From: Acidiferrobacterales bacterium
GTDB taxonomy: Bacteria > Pseudomonadota > Gammaproteobacteria > Acidiferrobacterales > SZUA-150
DNA: 64,000 nucleotides
Direction: 5' to 3'
NCBI GenBank assembly: GCA_947258385.1
Contig: CAMYII010000105.1
Coordinates: 94,022-158,021 of the forward strand
Numbering within the stretch: position 1 is the stretch's first letter; each line of letters begins with the position of its first letter. Under the pieces are notes generated by a model that was given only the letters and a program-made list of their open reading frames with translations, was not told the origin of the DNA and ran no database searches. Below, piece by piece: positions 8,663 through 18,444 of the stretch. Made by a program: the position numbers and the translations under genes.

Positions 8663-11146
8663 TTGAAGCTGCAGTCAAAGATCGCATTGCTGCTCATACC
8701 GCTGGTGGTGATCCCGCTGTTGGTGGTTGGCTGGATCGCTTACACCCAGTTGCGCGAGACGACAGAACGCAAATCCTTCGATGAGATGACGACGGTCACG
8801 CATCAGCTGGAAGGGCGTATGCAGACTTTACTGCAGACAACGCAGGCGAATGTCGGTCTATTCTCCGAGTCGGACTTGCTGGAGAAGTACCTGCTCACCG
8901 CCGATGAATGGGAGCGCTACGCATTGATGCAGGGGCCCTTGCTGCGATTGTTTGCCAGTTATCAGCAGGCCTATCCGGGCTATTACGAGATCCGGGTGCT
9001 GCTTCCGGATGGTTATGAAGACACCCGCCTGGCGGTTGCGGGTCTACAGAATCTCCAAGAAGACGAATCGGAAACCGAAATTTTCAAGGCAATGCAGCGG
9101 TCGCCCAATCACCTTTATACCAGCGTTTTTCGTAACCCGGATAATCAGAAGATCTCTCTTCTCGTGAGCAAACGAATAAACCTCAGAGACGCCAGCAAGG
9201 ATCCTATCGCCTCGAAACCCATCGTACGCGGGTATCTCGTAATTACGGTTGACCTGGAATTTCTCGATAAGGAACTTGCCCGTCACCGGATACATCATAA
9301 CGGTACGCTTTTCTTGACCGACGAAAAGGGACGCATTCTATTCCACCCGGACGCCGCCATGAAACAACAGATGCTCCCGCAAAACCCGTTTGAAAAACTG
9401 CGCACGCTTGTACACCCGGCGGACCAAGCGCACGCTCACAGCGAACATCTGCTCAAAACAAACTACCAGGGTAATGCCACGCTGTTCATGGGTCAGCAGA
9501 TACACGATCAGCTTTTCCTGTTCGCGCTGTTGCCAGAATCCGAGTTGCTCGCGGCCAGCCACAGGCTGGGGCTGGTCATCATGGCCATCACCTTGCTGGC
9601 CATCGTACTCACCGCGGCCCTGCTGTTTGCGTTCCTGAGGCACACGCTTGTCAAACCCATTCTGCACCTGAGCAACATCACCAAGGAATTCGGCCGCGGC
9701 AATCTGACGCTTGAGATCGATGTGGCCTCCAACGATGAAGTGGGCGAGCTGGCACAGTCATTCAAGGACATGCGCCAGAATCTGCAGAGCTCCAATGAAC
9801 AGATCCGTTATCTCGCCTACCATGACCACCTCACGGCACTGCCGAACCGGCTCATGTTCAATGACTATCTGGAGCATTCGCTGGGTCGCGCCCGGCGCGC
9901 GAGTGAGACGCTCGCGCTGCTGTACATCGATCTCGATAACTTCAAACGCATTAACGACACCCTTGGCCATCACGCCGGCGACGAATTGCTGACGCTCCTG
10001 GCCCAGCGTCTGCGGTCCAGTCTGCGCCAAGAGGACTACCTGGCGCGACCCGAGTCAGAGCGGGAGACAGACACCGTGGCGCGGGTCGGTGGTGACGAAT
10101 TCACCATTATCCTTCCCGCTATTAAAAGCCCCTACGCCGGTGCGTCGGTCGCCACCCGCGTGCTGGAGATGCTGTCACATCCTTTCAGCGTAGGCCCACA
10201 TGAGATCTTTATCACGGTCAGTATTGGCATCACTACCTACCCGCAGGATGCCCAAAATGCCGAAGCGCTGGTGAAAAACGCCGACGTGGCCATGTACCAT
10301 GCCAAGGAACAGGGCAAGAACAATTACCAGTACTACTCCGAATCCATGAATGTCGCCGCGCTGGAGCGCCTGACCCTGGAAAACCGCCTGCGCGGCGCCC
10401 TGGAACGCGACGAGCTGCTGCTCCACTATCAACCCCTGATTTACGCCCGCACGCAGAGGATCACTGGCGTCGAGGCCCTGATCCGCTGGCAGCATCCCGA
10501 GCTGGGTCTGCTTCCTCCCGCACAATTCATTCCCCTCGCGGAAGAGAGCGGCCTGATCGTACCGATCGGTAAGTGGGTGTTAAGAACGGCGTGTAACCAG
10601 ATGAAACAATGGCGGGACGCCGGCATGAGCAACCTGCGCATGTCCGTCAATTTGTCGAATCAGCAATTTCGCCGCGAACCGCTCAACAGCGTTATCGAAG
10701 GGACCCTGGTTGAAACCGGCCTGCCGCCTGAGTATCTCGAAGTGGAATTGACGGAATCGACCATCATGCAATCGGAGAAGACTGCGGCAAGGATGCTGAC
10801 AGCGATAAAAAAACTCGGTGTACGTATCGCCCTGGACGATTTCGGTACCGGATACTCATCGTTGAGCTACCTGCGGCGCTTCCCGATCGATACCTTAAAG
10901 ATAGACCGCAGCTTCGTCAGGGATATCGCGAGCGGTCAAGACGACGACGCGATTATCTCCGCCATTATCGCCATGGCGGAAACGCTAAAGCTCAGTGTCA
11001 CTGCCGAGGGCGTGGAAACCCTACAGCAGTTCGAGTTCCTTCGTGAAAACCGATGCAATACCATCCAGGGCTTTCTCTTCAGCCGCCCGGTCCCGCCGGA
11101 AGAAATCGAACGGCTGCTGGCGCAACCGGTCATGCTGGCAGGATAA
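8663..11146 (+). CDS. membrane-bound Cache-HAMP-GGDEF-EAL protein
   Basis: An 827-residue cyclic-di-GMP protein. A TM helix (about 7-27), a periplasmic Cache-like sensor (about 40-295), a second TM (about 300-325) and a HAMP domain precede GGDEF and EAL modules. The diguanylate cyclase motif RVGGDEF is intact (about 476-480), with an inhibitory-site RETD exactly five residues before it. The EAL domain keeps EALIRW (about 604), LDDFGTGYSSLSYL and AEGVET. Both domains could therefore be active, making or degrading c-di-GMP depending on the signal. The start is TTG, supported by AGAGGAA upstream. Coupling to the preceding binding protein suggests that liganded binding protein is sensed by the Cache domain. 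Confidence 0.92.
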   Translation: MKLQSKIALLLIPLVVIPLLVVGWIAYTQLRETTERKSFDEMTTVTHQLEGRMQTLLQTTQANVGLFSESDLLEKYLLTADEWERYALMQGPLLRLFASYQQAYPGYYEIRVLLPDGYEDTRLAVAGLQNLQEDESETEIFKAMQRSPNHLYTSVFRNPDNQKISLLVSKRINLRDASKDPIASKPIVRGYLVITVDLEFLDKELARHRIHHNGTLFLTDEKGRILFHPDAAMKQQMLPQNPFEKLRTLVHPADQAHAHSEHLLKTNYQGNATLFMGQQIHDQLFLFALLPESELLAASHRLGLVIMAITLLAIVLTAALLFAFLRHTLVKPILHLSNITKEFGRGNLTLEIDVASNDEVGELAQSFKDMRQNLQSSNEQIRYLAYHDHLTALPNRLMFNDYLEHSLGRARRASETLALLYIDLDNFKRINDTLGHHAGDELLTLLAQRLRSSLRQEDYLARPESERETDTVARVGGDEFTIILPAIKSPYAGASVATRVLEMLSHPFSVGPHEIFITVSIGITTYPQDAQNAEALVKNADVAMYHAKEQGKNNYQYYSESMNVAALERLTLENRLRGALERDELLLHYQPLIYARTQRITGVEALIRWQHPELGLLPPAQFIPLAEESGLIVPIGKWVLRTACNQMKQWRDAGMSNLRMSVNLSNQQFRREPLNSVIEGTLVETGLPPEYLEVELTESTIMQSEKTAARMLTAIKKLGVRIALDDFGTGYSSLSYLRRFPIDTLKIDRSFVRDIASGQDDDAIISAIIAMAETLKLSVTAEGVETLQQFEFLRENRCNTIQGFLFSRPVPPEEIERLLAQPVMLAG

Positions 11147-11179
11147 GCCCCCTATAGCGTACTGCGCTGGATGGCACGG

Positions 11180-12856
11180 CTAACTGGATGCTTTCTTTGG
11201 GCCGGGTTTGTCACCGAACTTTAACCATTCCCAACCACGGCGGATCAGCGCGAAGCCGCCAACGATCACGATGCCCGTAACAAAGATGACGGCCCCGCGG
11301 CGAATCAAGGTCCACCAGTCAATCGCTGTCATTACCTTCCAGATGTCGGTCATCCACGCGGCCAGCGCTTGCTTGTTCAAGGCCGCCTGGGTCAGCACCT
11401 GCAACAGATCGCCGGCATGGCGCAACAGCCATATGAGATACGCCATACCGACCAGCGGAATCAGCCCCAGGATTGCGAGCAATGCCCAGTAGATAACACG
11501 CGCGGCCCATGGCCGGAGACGGTCCCGCGGTCTCTCGAATGGCTTGCCTTCGAACCAGGGAACCAACCGATCGATGAGACGGTCACCGGAAGCGCCGGCC
11601 CACCAGTAGTGGGTGTGGGCGGTCGCGAGCGTCCACTGATCGGCCCATTCCACATTGGTCACCGCCAGCCCACCGACCACGCAAGCCGATTCGTTTTCGC
11701 ACCAAAGCGAAACCTTGCCCGCCACGATGTCCTGGATATCCGCCACGTTGATCCACGGGCGCTTACCGGGGATCGGCTCGCCATTGGCCGGCACGATGGC
11801 CGGCCACAGCGCCGCGAATTTGTTCAACGGACTGCCCAGGGTGAGCACACCGCGCAGCCCCGCGAACAGCGCCGCCCTGTCGATGGCGGCATCCGGGCCG
11901 AGCCAGGGGGGACGGCGCGGACTGGCGTTCACATCCTCAATCCCGGACATCTCGTGCTGGTAGGGCCCAGGCAAATTGTTCCATTCCTCTTCCGTCAGAT
12001 AATTCGGCAACCGGTGGCCATGCTCCATGAGGGCATTGAACGCCACCACCGTACCCAGACTGTGGGCAACGACATAGAATCCGTCGAGCCGCCCTTCTGT
12101 AACATCACGCGCCATTGCCACGAGCGCGCGCACCATACGCCGGCGTATCGCCACCCGCGACTTCTCGCCCACAACCTCGACCCGATCGTCCTTGCGCGTT
12201 ACCCAATCCTGATAGAGCTTGACGTCCCCGAGATAGTCGTAGATCAGTTCACGCAGGGCGCCGATCCACGTAGCCTTGAAGGACAGCCGGGTCAGCAGCC
12301 AGTACAGGAGATCCACAGAGATGAGCATCAGGAAAAACAACAACGCCGTGAGCAACAGTTGTGCGCGTACCACGATCCATGCGCCGAACGATAGCGCTTT
12401 TGGCGGCACCATGTCCGGCAAGACACCAGACTCCGACTTGGCCTTATCGAACACCCGGATCCCCGGCATTGCCAGCGCCCAACCGACGAGCTTCATCCAC
12501 CGCCACACACTGACCCGCTCGTCCAGATCCGCCCAGAAGACCTCACGATAATGGACCTGCATGCGCGTCCCATCCCCGGGACGACGCCAACTGACGATCG
12601 CGCGGGTGCTGCTGCCGTCCAGCGCCGACCCACCGCTATCACCTCCGGCTCGCGTGAGCAGTTGCACATGGGGGGGGCGTTCGCGGTCCCGCCTCAAGGC
12701 CTTGACGAAATTGCTGGCGGTGCCCTCCAGATGCTCATAGTGGCTCTGCTCGCCGACCCCGTGCACCACCAGCACGCCGATGCGCTCGACGGTTTCGGCC
12801 TGGCTTTCAGATCCTTCGATTTTCCCGGTCTTCTTGGATTTCGTGGCTTTGGTCAT
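11180..12856 (-). CDS. alpha/beta-hydrolase-like protein with membrane segments
   Basis: About 558 residues. VLVVHGVGEQS near the N-terminus resembles the oxyanion-hole strand of lipases, and VVAHSLGTVVAFNAL (about 265) holds the nucleophile elbow G/A-X-S-X-G. Hydrophobic helices occur near 160-190 and in the last 120 residues, so it is probably an inner-membrane hydrolase with a cytoplasmic catalytic domain. GGAGG five bases before ATG at 12856 favours that start over the ATG at 12868. It is convergent with the GGDEF-EAL gene. The substrate is unknown; a lipase/esterase role is inferred from the fold only. Confidence 0.65.
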   Translation of the reverse strand: MTKATKSKKTGKIEGSESQAETVERIGVLVVHGVGEQSHYEHLEGTASNFVKALRRDRERPPHVQLLTRAGGDSGGSALDGSSTRAIVSWRRPGDGTRMQVHYREVFWADLDERVSVWRWMKLVGWALAMPGIRVFDKAKSESGVLPDMVPPKALSFGAWIVVRAQLLLTALLFFLMLISVDLLYWLLTRLSFKATWIGALRELIYDYLGDVKLYQDWVTRKDDRVEVVGEKSRVAIRRRMVRALVAMARDVTEGRLDGFYVVAHSLGTVVAFNALMEHGHRLPNYLTEEEWNNLPGPYQHEMSGIEDVNASPRRPPWLGPDAAIDRAALFAGLRGVLTLGSPLNKFAALWPAIVPANGEPIPGKRPWINVADIQDIVAGKVSLWCENESACVVGGLAVTNVEWADQWTLATAHTHYWWAGASGDRLIDRLVPWFEGKPFERPRDRLRPWAARVIYWALLAILGLIPLVGMAYLIWLLRHAGDLLQVLTQAALNKQALAAWMTDIWKVMTAIDWWTLIRRGAVIFVTGIVIVGGFALIRRGWEWLKFGDKPGPKKASS

Positions 12857-12888
12857 AGCATCCTCCATGAAACGACAGCGCTGTTACT

Positions 12889-13689
12889 CTAGCTTGCATT
12901 CAGAAGCACAAACGGATCCTTCGCCACCCACTCGACACCACGCCCATGAGAATCACTGGCCGTCAGCCGAACGCCGGCTGATTTTGTCAGCGCTGCCCGC
13001 GGTGTTGTCGCCGCCGAGCCGCTGCCTCCCGACTCGAACGCGACCGGTCCGACCTCGACGGGTCGATTGCCTGCGTCTTTCTCTAACAGTATAGGCGGCA
13101 CATTGGTGGCATGTATGGCGATATGGTGAATCCGCTTCCCGGGTCGGCGGTAAAATACAAGACACCCGGGCATGAGGTCCTCGACCCGGGTGATGTCCGG
13201 ACAGCCCTTATCGTCGAAATATTTGTAAAGCCCCGCGGCCGTCATCCGCCCGCCGTCATATAAAGCCGGCCATGCCCGCGCCGTCTGCATCAGCGCCACC
13301 GAGGCGAAGCCGCTGCAGTCAAATCCCCCCTCCCCGGCCTCCTCCCCGCCCCAGGCATAGAGATAATCGCCCACCATTCTCGCCGCCATCAGCAACAGAA
13401 AAACCCTGGCATCCATGACTTCGCTCATATGCGCCTCCCGATCAGCGCCTGGTACATTACCGCGTGCGTTCCCATGGGCGCTGGCCGATGCCCGCCCCTC
13501 AACGGCCACATACTTGGCATAGACATAACCGGTCAGCTCGCCGGCCTTGACGCGGTACCAGTTCCCTTCCCGACGCACAATCTCCACACGATCACCCCGA
13601 CCAAGCTGGCCAATAGACGGCTTGTTAGTCGACGGACGCGGCCGCATATTCAGGCGACTGACCTTAACGACACCGACTTTCGGATTCAT
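12889..13689 (-). CDS. SH3b domain plus NlpC/P60-type cysteine peptidase
   Basis: About 266 residues. An N-terminal bacterial SH3 domain (RLNMRPRPSTNK to GYVYAKYVAV, about 10-68) precedes a peptidase-like domain with FDCSGFASV (catalytic Cys near 124) and a downstream HHIAIHATN carrying the candidate His. NlpC/P60 enzymes cut peptide stems of peptidoglycan, and SH3b domains bind the wall. No signal peptide is visible, as in phage- or effector-type hydrolases. AGGAG eight bases before ATG at 13689 supports that start. It belongs to the neighbourhood of wall-active genes that includes the amidase at 17611-18432. Confidence 0.8.
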   Translation of the reverse strand: MNPKVGVVKVSRLNMRPRPSTNKPSIGQLGRGDRVEIVRREGNWYRVKAGELTGYVYAKYVAVEGRASASAHGNARGNVPGADREAHMSEVMDARVFLLLMAARMVGDYLYAWGGEEAGEGGFDCSGFASVALMQTARAWPALYDGGRMTAAGLYKYFDDKGCPDITRVEDLMPGCLVFYRRPGKRIHHIAIHATNVPPILLEKDAGNRPVEVGPVAFESGGSGSAATTPRAALTKSAGVRLTASDSHGRGVEWVAKDPFVLLNAS

Positions 13690-14118
13690 CAACGATGCTC
13701 CTAAATAATACCAATCAGCACGCTGTTTCTTATGAATGGACCCCGTGAATTCACAAATTCAGCTAAGCTACCTGCTTCGATGAAATTCGCCAGTTAGGCC
13801 AAACCATCCGTCCACGGAAACATCCAGCGATTCCTGACAGACGTTATTGCGTCTTTTTTTCGACCGAAACGGGGTATTTTGGTCTATCATTTTTTGGCCA
13901 TGATGCCTTCTCTAATGCCCATTCGAGGTAGCGAAATCAATGCCTTCTTTATTCGCTTCTCTCTTGTTGTATAATCAATTACATTGCGCGCCTCCTCCCT
14001 TATCCACAATTGAGATGCCAGTCAAATGGCTGATAGGCCACGAATTGATTTATTGCGTATCGTCGCTGATGTGATGCTTGCTGGGCCGCGCACTGCTTTC
14101 CCGTCGGTTATGAGGATG
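13690..14118. other. AT-rich intergenic region
   Basis: Over 400 bases with lower GC than the flanks, marking entry into the low-GC trio at 14.1-17.4 kb. No convincing gene, sigma-54 element or terminator was seen. It must include the promoter of the SH3b-NlpC/P60 gene. Confidence 0.4.
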
Positions 14119-15459
14119 TTACCTCAATAATTTAATACTGGGTTCTTGCTTCTTAAATGCATAGCCTACGTTGATCCTAAGAAACAATAACCAGTCATCG
14201 TCTTTCGCTTTTTCATACGGATCCCCCAAGTCAATATCCAGATATTTGGTCGTCGTATAGGTAACCCCCGCTTCAAAGCCTATATGCATAGTATTTGCAT
14301 GAGCACTCTCGCCTCCAATTCCAATACTAAATGAATGATAGCTGTCTGAATAACTATCCTGAAATTCCGGAACGTCTCTTAATTCTATCCATTGCGATTC
14401 GTTCACATTTAATTCCGGCTTAATCTCGCCCCATCCATACCCTAGTAAGAAATATTGAGAAGGAAGGAAATACCGGTTAAATATTGGAGATTCATTGTAA
14501 ATATGTAATGTGACTGCGGTCATATCAAATCTATTTCTGAATGCAATACTCTCCCCCGTAAATGGCCACGTATCCTCCCTTTTAATTCTAGTTTCCTCCC
14601 GTGATACTCGGAGCGAGTACTTTGGTGACATCGCGAGCTCAAGGTACGCACCATAGCTGACAGGTATCGATAGCTCTTCCGGCTCTTGTGTTGTTATTGA
14701 AAATGAGGATCCCCCCAACGCGCCGATTGCCACATACGGGAAGACATCGGGATCTTTGACTTGCTTCAACTTCAACCAGTCATCTACTATGAGCTGCTGA
14801 ATAAGCCCTATCTTGACCGCCACTATTCTGTGGCCTGAATCCTTAATGATCATCCCCGCAATACCGCCCGATGTCATAAGCGGCCCACCCGATGAACCAC
14901 CGGTGACACCAGACATATCCGCTTCAATATCGATGCCGCTAACACTGGAAACCTGCCCTGCAAAATCTTCCGTAATATTATCCCAGGCCCAGTTTCGTCC
15001 AATAAACCATACCCTATCATTCCGGCTGACGCCTTTACTCAGATCTCCAGATGCCCATGTGTAAGAAAGTGGCTTTTTTATTTTCAATAGCGCAATGTCA
15101 TATCTATCATGTCGATGAATGACCGCCGCCGGTTGTGATCCCCGTATATTGTAGAGAGAGATCTTTATATCCGTCGCAGGGCCAGATGTCTCACTGTTTA
15201 TAACGTGCGCAGCAGTTACGATGTATAACGTATTGTCTTTCTCTAACATTACAAAGCCGAACCCTCTTTCCTCTGAATAATCCGAGAACTGGGCCTTGAT
15301 CTTGACGACGTTCGGTCTGATTAACTCAGAAAATGTATCTATCCTGGATGCGTTAGCTTGTTCGGTCTGTACTGCGAGCAGAATAAGTAGAAATCCTGTA
15401 AGATGTACAATAACACCTACACCAATACGTTCGAATCGATTATGTCTCGTCCGTTTCAC
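14119..15459 (-). CDS. trypsin-like serine protease with a possible beta-barrel C-terminus
   Basis: A 446-residue protein with an N-terminal hydrophobic signal (IVHLTGFLLILLAVQT). The protease triad is readable: His in VTAAHVINS (about 82), Asp in RYDIALLKI (about 120) and Ser in TGGSSGGPL (about 190). The second half alternates polar and hydrophobic residues in strand-like segments (SYGAYLELAMSPKYSLRVS, VTLHIYN, FLLGYGWGEI, IGFEAGVTYTTTKYLDIDLG, LFLRINVGYAF), like a small outer-membrane barrel. That would tether a periplasmic or surface protease to the outer membrane. The barrel is inferred from pattern only. Codon and base composition are AT-richer than the neighbours, suggesting transfer. 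Confidence 0.7.
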   Translation of the reverse strand: MKRTRHNRFERIGVGVIVHLTGFLLILLAVQTEQANASRIDTFSELIRPNVVKIKAQFSDYSEERGFGFVMLEKDNTLYIVTAAHVINSETSGPATDIKISLYNIRGSQPAAVIHRHDRYDIALLKIKKPLSYTWASGDLSKGVSRNDRVWFIGRNWAWDNITEDFAGQVSSVSGIDIEADMSGVTGGSSGGPLMTSGGIAGMIIKDSGHRIVAVKIGLIQQLIVDDWLKLKQVKDPDVFPYVAIGALGGSSFSITTQEPEELSIPVSYGAYLELAMSPKYSLRVSREETRIKREDTWPFTGESIAFRNRFDMTAVTLHIYNESPIFNRYFLPSQYFLLGYGWGEIKPELNVNESQWIELRDVPEFQDSYSDSYHSFSIGIGGESAHANTMHIGFEAGVTYTTTKYLDIDLGDPYEKAKDDDWLLFLRINVGYAFKKQEPSIKLLR

Positions 15460-15505
15460 TTATATCACCCTGTCAGTTTAACATCCTGGATCTTGGTACC
15501 GGGGA

Positions 15506-16627
15506 TTATCGCGCAAAGCTCCTTTTCATGGCCCATAAAAGGCCCCAAACAAAAATGATCGCGCTCCAAACGATGGCCAATCGTTGGTTGTTATAGATAT
15601 ACTCAATATAACTTGGCATGTAATTAACCTGATAGCCTGGTATCCCTCCGATAACCTTTCTTACCCTTCCTTGTAAGGCCACTCTTATCGCGTTGCCATC
15701 TCCCATAAGTGAATATCGTTGACATTCTATGCACTCGATATAAAGGTGGTCATCCTTGCTCAACGTTTTCTCAGTACCAACTTCTAGAAGTTTTACACTC
15801 CCTGCCTCTACGGTCGATTTCCGTATGCCTGAGCCTGGCGGCACTTCTTCCGAAAAGTCTATGGAATAGATATTAATATTCTGTACTTGCCACCGAACGT
15901 TTTTGCTCAGACTAAAATTGATAGGAATGCCCCCGGTTACGGCTGACACCGTCCGAAAAAACATGGAGACCGGCGGATTGAGCTGATGACCTGAATTGAG
16001 TTTTACAACGCTGTCTTCCCCCTCAACATTAAGCTCAGCTGGCAACTTTACTCTCAATCTTCCGTCCAAGCGCAGCCCACTGAAGTAGAACTGCGCCGCA
16101 TCCTTGAAAACACTTATCGAGAGCTCCGGCGCTTCTTGTCTCTCAATGGCACGAAGCTCCTTGAGATCGACTCCCTGGCCCTCCATGCTTGCATGAAATT
16201 TCTCCCGACCGGCATTCTTGTTGGCAAGGACCGCCATTTCATAGGGCATTTCGTCGAGAAATATCAACTGATCCATGTCTATGCCGTCTGCCTGGAAAGT
16301 GCTACCTTCAAATAGGGCGTTATTCATAGCCTCTTTCAAGCGAACGTCGATGCCGTGAACAACGAGCTCCGCGCTAATGTAAGTCGATGGCACTTTTATT
16401 CCTATCGACAAGCTGATCACCAGGATGCTGGCCAACGCCATCACCACGGACCAGTAATATTTCTTTCTCTCCTGTTTATATTCCTTTATTTTCCTAGCTG
16501 ATTCTATCCAGTCTAACTGGTCCTTTGCCTCCGAGATTCTGTCTTCATCAAGTAGCGCTTCCGCTGTTGCCAGGCGCTCATCAACGTCATTAGAAAATTG
16601 ACTTGATTTTTTGTTTTTTTGATTCAT
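15506..16627 (-). CDS. two-TM envelope protein of unknown function
   Basis: A 373-residue protein I do not recognise. A charged, coiled-coil-like N-terminus (residues 5-55) is followed by a TM helix (about 58-78), a long probably periplasmic region and a second TM near the C-terminus (about 348-366) ending in a basic tail. The periplasmic part is rich in beta-like segments and has a CIECQ pair. Its start overlaps the stop of the upstream gene by 4 bp (ATGA), so the two are translationally coupled and probably act together. Low GC matches the flanking protease gene. Confidence 0.6.
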   Translation of the reverse strand: MNQKNKKSSQFSNDVDERLATAEALLDEDRISEAKDQLDWIESARKIKEYKQERKKYYWSVVMALASILVISLSIGIKVPSTYISAELVVHGIDVRLKEAMNNALFEGSTFQADGIDMDQLIFLDEMPYEMAVLANKNAGREKFHASMEGQGVDLKELRAIERQEAPELSISVFKDAAQFYFSGLRLDGRLRVKLPAELNVEGEDSVVKLNSGHQLNPPVSMFFRTVSAVTGGIPINFSLSKNVRWQVQNINIYSIDFSEEVPPGSGIRKSTVEAGSVKLLEVGTEKTLSKDDHLYIECIECQRYSLMGDGNAIRVALQGRVRKVIGGIPGYQVNYMPSYIEYIYNNQRLAIVWSAIIFVWGLLWAMKRSFAR

Positions 16628-17397
16628 GAGCCACCAATGTCTAAGTAAATTCCACGATCGATCCAGTTATCGTTTATGCTTGAATCACGTCCTTTTATCA
16701 ATGCGGTAACAGACAGGGAGCAAAAACCAGATACCTCTTCGGGGGCCGTAATTACAATTGGCGTACCCGCACGGTATATTCTGGGGACGTATTGTTTTTC
16801 CTTTTTGAGATCACCTCCCTTGTAATATTTCCACATATAATTGATATCGCTGACATCAATATTCGATCTGAAAAACAAACGGAACTTATCGTCATTTCTA
16901 ACGTGACTTTTCTTGGGATCTGCCCTAAGTGGCACATACACCGTGATGCCGGATTTTGGTTTGTACCAACCAAATATCCCTATATTTTTTGATAATATTC
17001 CTTTAGGCTTCAACACATCTTTAATCGGCCAATCTAACCCGCCATCGACTGGCATAGTCGCATCCAGCCGGTAGTATGTTTTCACGGGAAACGCTTGCGC
17101 ACGAACATTGATGATATCAATCTGATTCACTGGCTTTAAAGGCACTGTGATATGGACCACTTCTTCTTCATCTAATGCATAACTCAGCTTGCCTTTTGCG
17201 AATCCAATAAGATCAAGGCTCGCGAATGCTACCTTCGACTGATAGAATCCCTCACATCTGTTCCCTCTGTCCGTGTATTTTTCTTTTTCATTGGCAATGG
17301 GATTGAGATTTGGATCACATTCGGCAGCAATAACGATGCTATGAAAACTCACAGATATGAATAAAATCCCGAAACTAATCCTTATATTCAACAACAC
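16624..17397 (-). CDS. exported protein of unknown function
   Basis: A 257-residue protein with a clear signal peptide (ILFISVSFHSIVIAAEC; cleavage after AA, or lipid attachment cannot be excluded). The mature part has strand-rich segments and several conserved-looking Trp/Tyr residues but no domain I recognise. It is coupled by a 4-bp overlap to the two-TM protein downstream and belongs to the same low-GC block as the trypsin-like protease. The three may form an envelope-located unit, but this rests on gene order only. Confidence 0.6.
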   Translation of the reverse strand: MLLNIRISFGILFISVSFHSIVIAAECDPNLNPIANEKEKYTDRGNRCEGFYQSKVAFASLDLIGFAKGKLSYALDEEEVVHITVPLKPVNQIDIINVRAQAFPVKTYYRLDATMPVDGGLDWPIKDVLKPKGILSKNIGIFGWYKPKSGITVYVPLRADPKKSHVRNDDKFRLFFRSNIDVSDINYMWKYYKGGDLKKEKQYVPRIYRAGTPIVITAPEEVSGFCSLSVTALIKGRDSSINDNWIDRGIYLDIGGS

Positions 17398-17610
17398 AAT
17401 CGTCCTCCGTGTGCCTAAGCGCCTTATGATAAGACCTGATGATTGTGGGTAAACCTCGCTCCCCCGCCCCTTACCCCAGAAAGACGTATTACCGCCGATT
17501 TTGTGGTGTTTTCCGTTATTATCTTTAATACTATTGTATCGCGTTTACATAATCCCGTAATTGCTCACGGCCCCGCTCTTCTGAACCGACGCCCGGATGC
17601 GGCAAAAGGC

Positions 17611-18432
17611 CTAGGTTCTTATGTACTCCTTCTTAACCCACCCCTGGGTTGTCACATCAACCTCATACCAGCCACCGCGTTCCTGAATAATGTTGACCAA
17701 AGCGCCCTTCGGCAGTGGCGGAGCGACTGTGATGGCGTCAAACGCAGGAGATGAACGAATATTAAGCTTGCTGGCCGTCACCAGTCCCGCCTTCTTAATA
17801 TCGGGCGATTCTAACGCCCCTTCATCGCTGCGGTCACGGTGCAGCAACCGATCGCGCAGCGAGTCAAGGGGAAAAGCGGGCCCGGGATCGCGTTTGCGCC
17901 CTGGCGCAATCTCCTCATGACCAAGGATCAACGAAATCGGGTAGGTTTCGATAAGTTCAGAGCAAATATCATAAACCAGATTGATCTGCTTCTCGGTATA
18001 CTTATGCCAATAGGCCGGTGAAGACTCGTTGCGATGCACGGCCTCTATCACCTCCTCCTCCGGGTAGGCCGTGCCAAACCAGGCCACAAATCCGGCACCA
18101 CTTTTCTTGAACGTTCCTGCATTGTCAATTTCAATGCCAATGGCATACTTGTTGAAGCCGACCCGGCCGCCGTATGTGCTTCTCCCCGCATGCCAGGCGA
18201 TTGTGTCAAACGGTACGAGCTGTGCCACCGAACCGTCTCGTCCCACGACCAGATGGGCAGAGGCCTTGGACCTTGGGTCACACAAATGTTTAACAGCGGA
18301 GTTAGCCGAACTTCCGGCGGTATAATGGATGATAATCGTATCCGGTAGGTCCGCCGAAAACTTCCCACCATGATTCGGCGATTCCTGAAACTTGGTCCCA
18401 TTGCCCTTAAGAACGTGGTTCTGGATTTTCAC
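17611..18432 (-). CDS. N-acetylmuramoyl-L-alanine amidase with SH3b domain
   Basis: About 273 residues, GTG start with AAGGGG upstream. The N-terminal Amidase_2 (AmpD/T7 lysozyme-like) domain shows IIIHYTAGSS (zinc His), AWHAGRSTYGG, GIEIDNAG and ILGHEEIAPGRKRDPGPAF (second zinc His and catalytic region). The last 65 residues form an SH3b wall-binding domain (LNIRSSPAFD to GWVKKEYI). The enzyme cleaves the amide bond between MurNAc and the stem peptide. It lies 12 bp after a holin-like gene in a phage-style lysis order, downstream of a sigma-54 promoter. There is no signal peptide, so it would need the holin to reach the wall. Confidence 0.88.
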   Translation of the reverse strand: MKIQNHVLKGNGTKFQESPNHGGKFSADLPDTIIIHYTAGSSANSAVKHLCDPRSKASAHLVVGRDGSVAQLVPFDTIAWHAGRSTYGGRVGFNKYAIGIEIDNAGTFKKSGAGFVAWFGTAYPEEEVIEAVHRNESSPAYWHKYTEKQINLVYDICSELIETYPISLILGHEEIAPGRKRDPGPAFPLDSLRDRLLHRDRSDEGALESPDIKKAGLVTASKLNIRSSPAFDAITVAPPLPKGALVNIIQERGGWYEVDVTTQGWVKKEYIRT

Positions 18433-18444
18433 CGTTAACCCCTT

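Noticed and set aside
11369..12394. 341-codon open frame on the plus strand opposite the hydrolase gene
   Set aside because: No recognisable domain and no ribosome-binding site; the opposite strand encodes a hydrolase with intact motifs.
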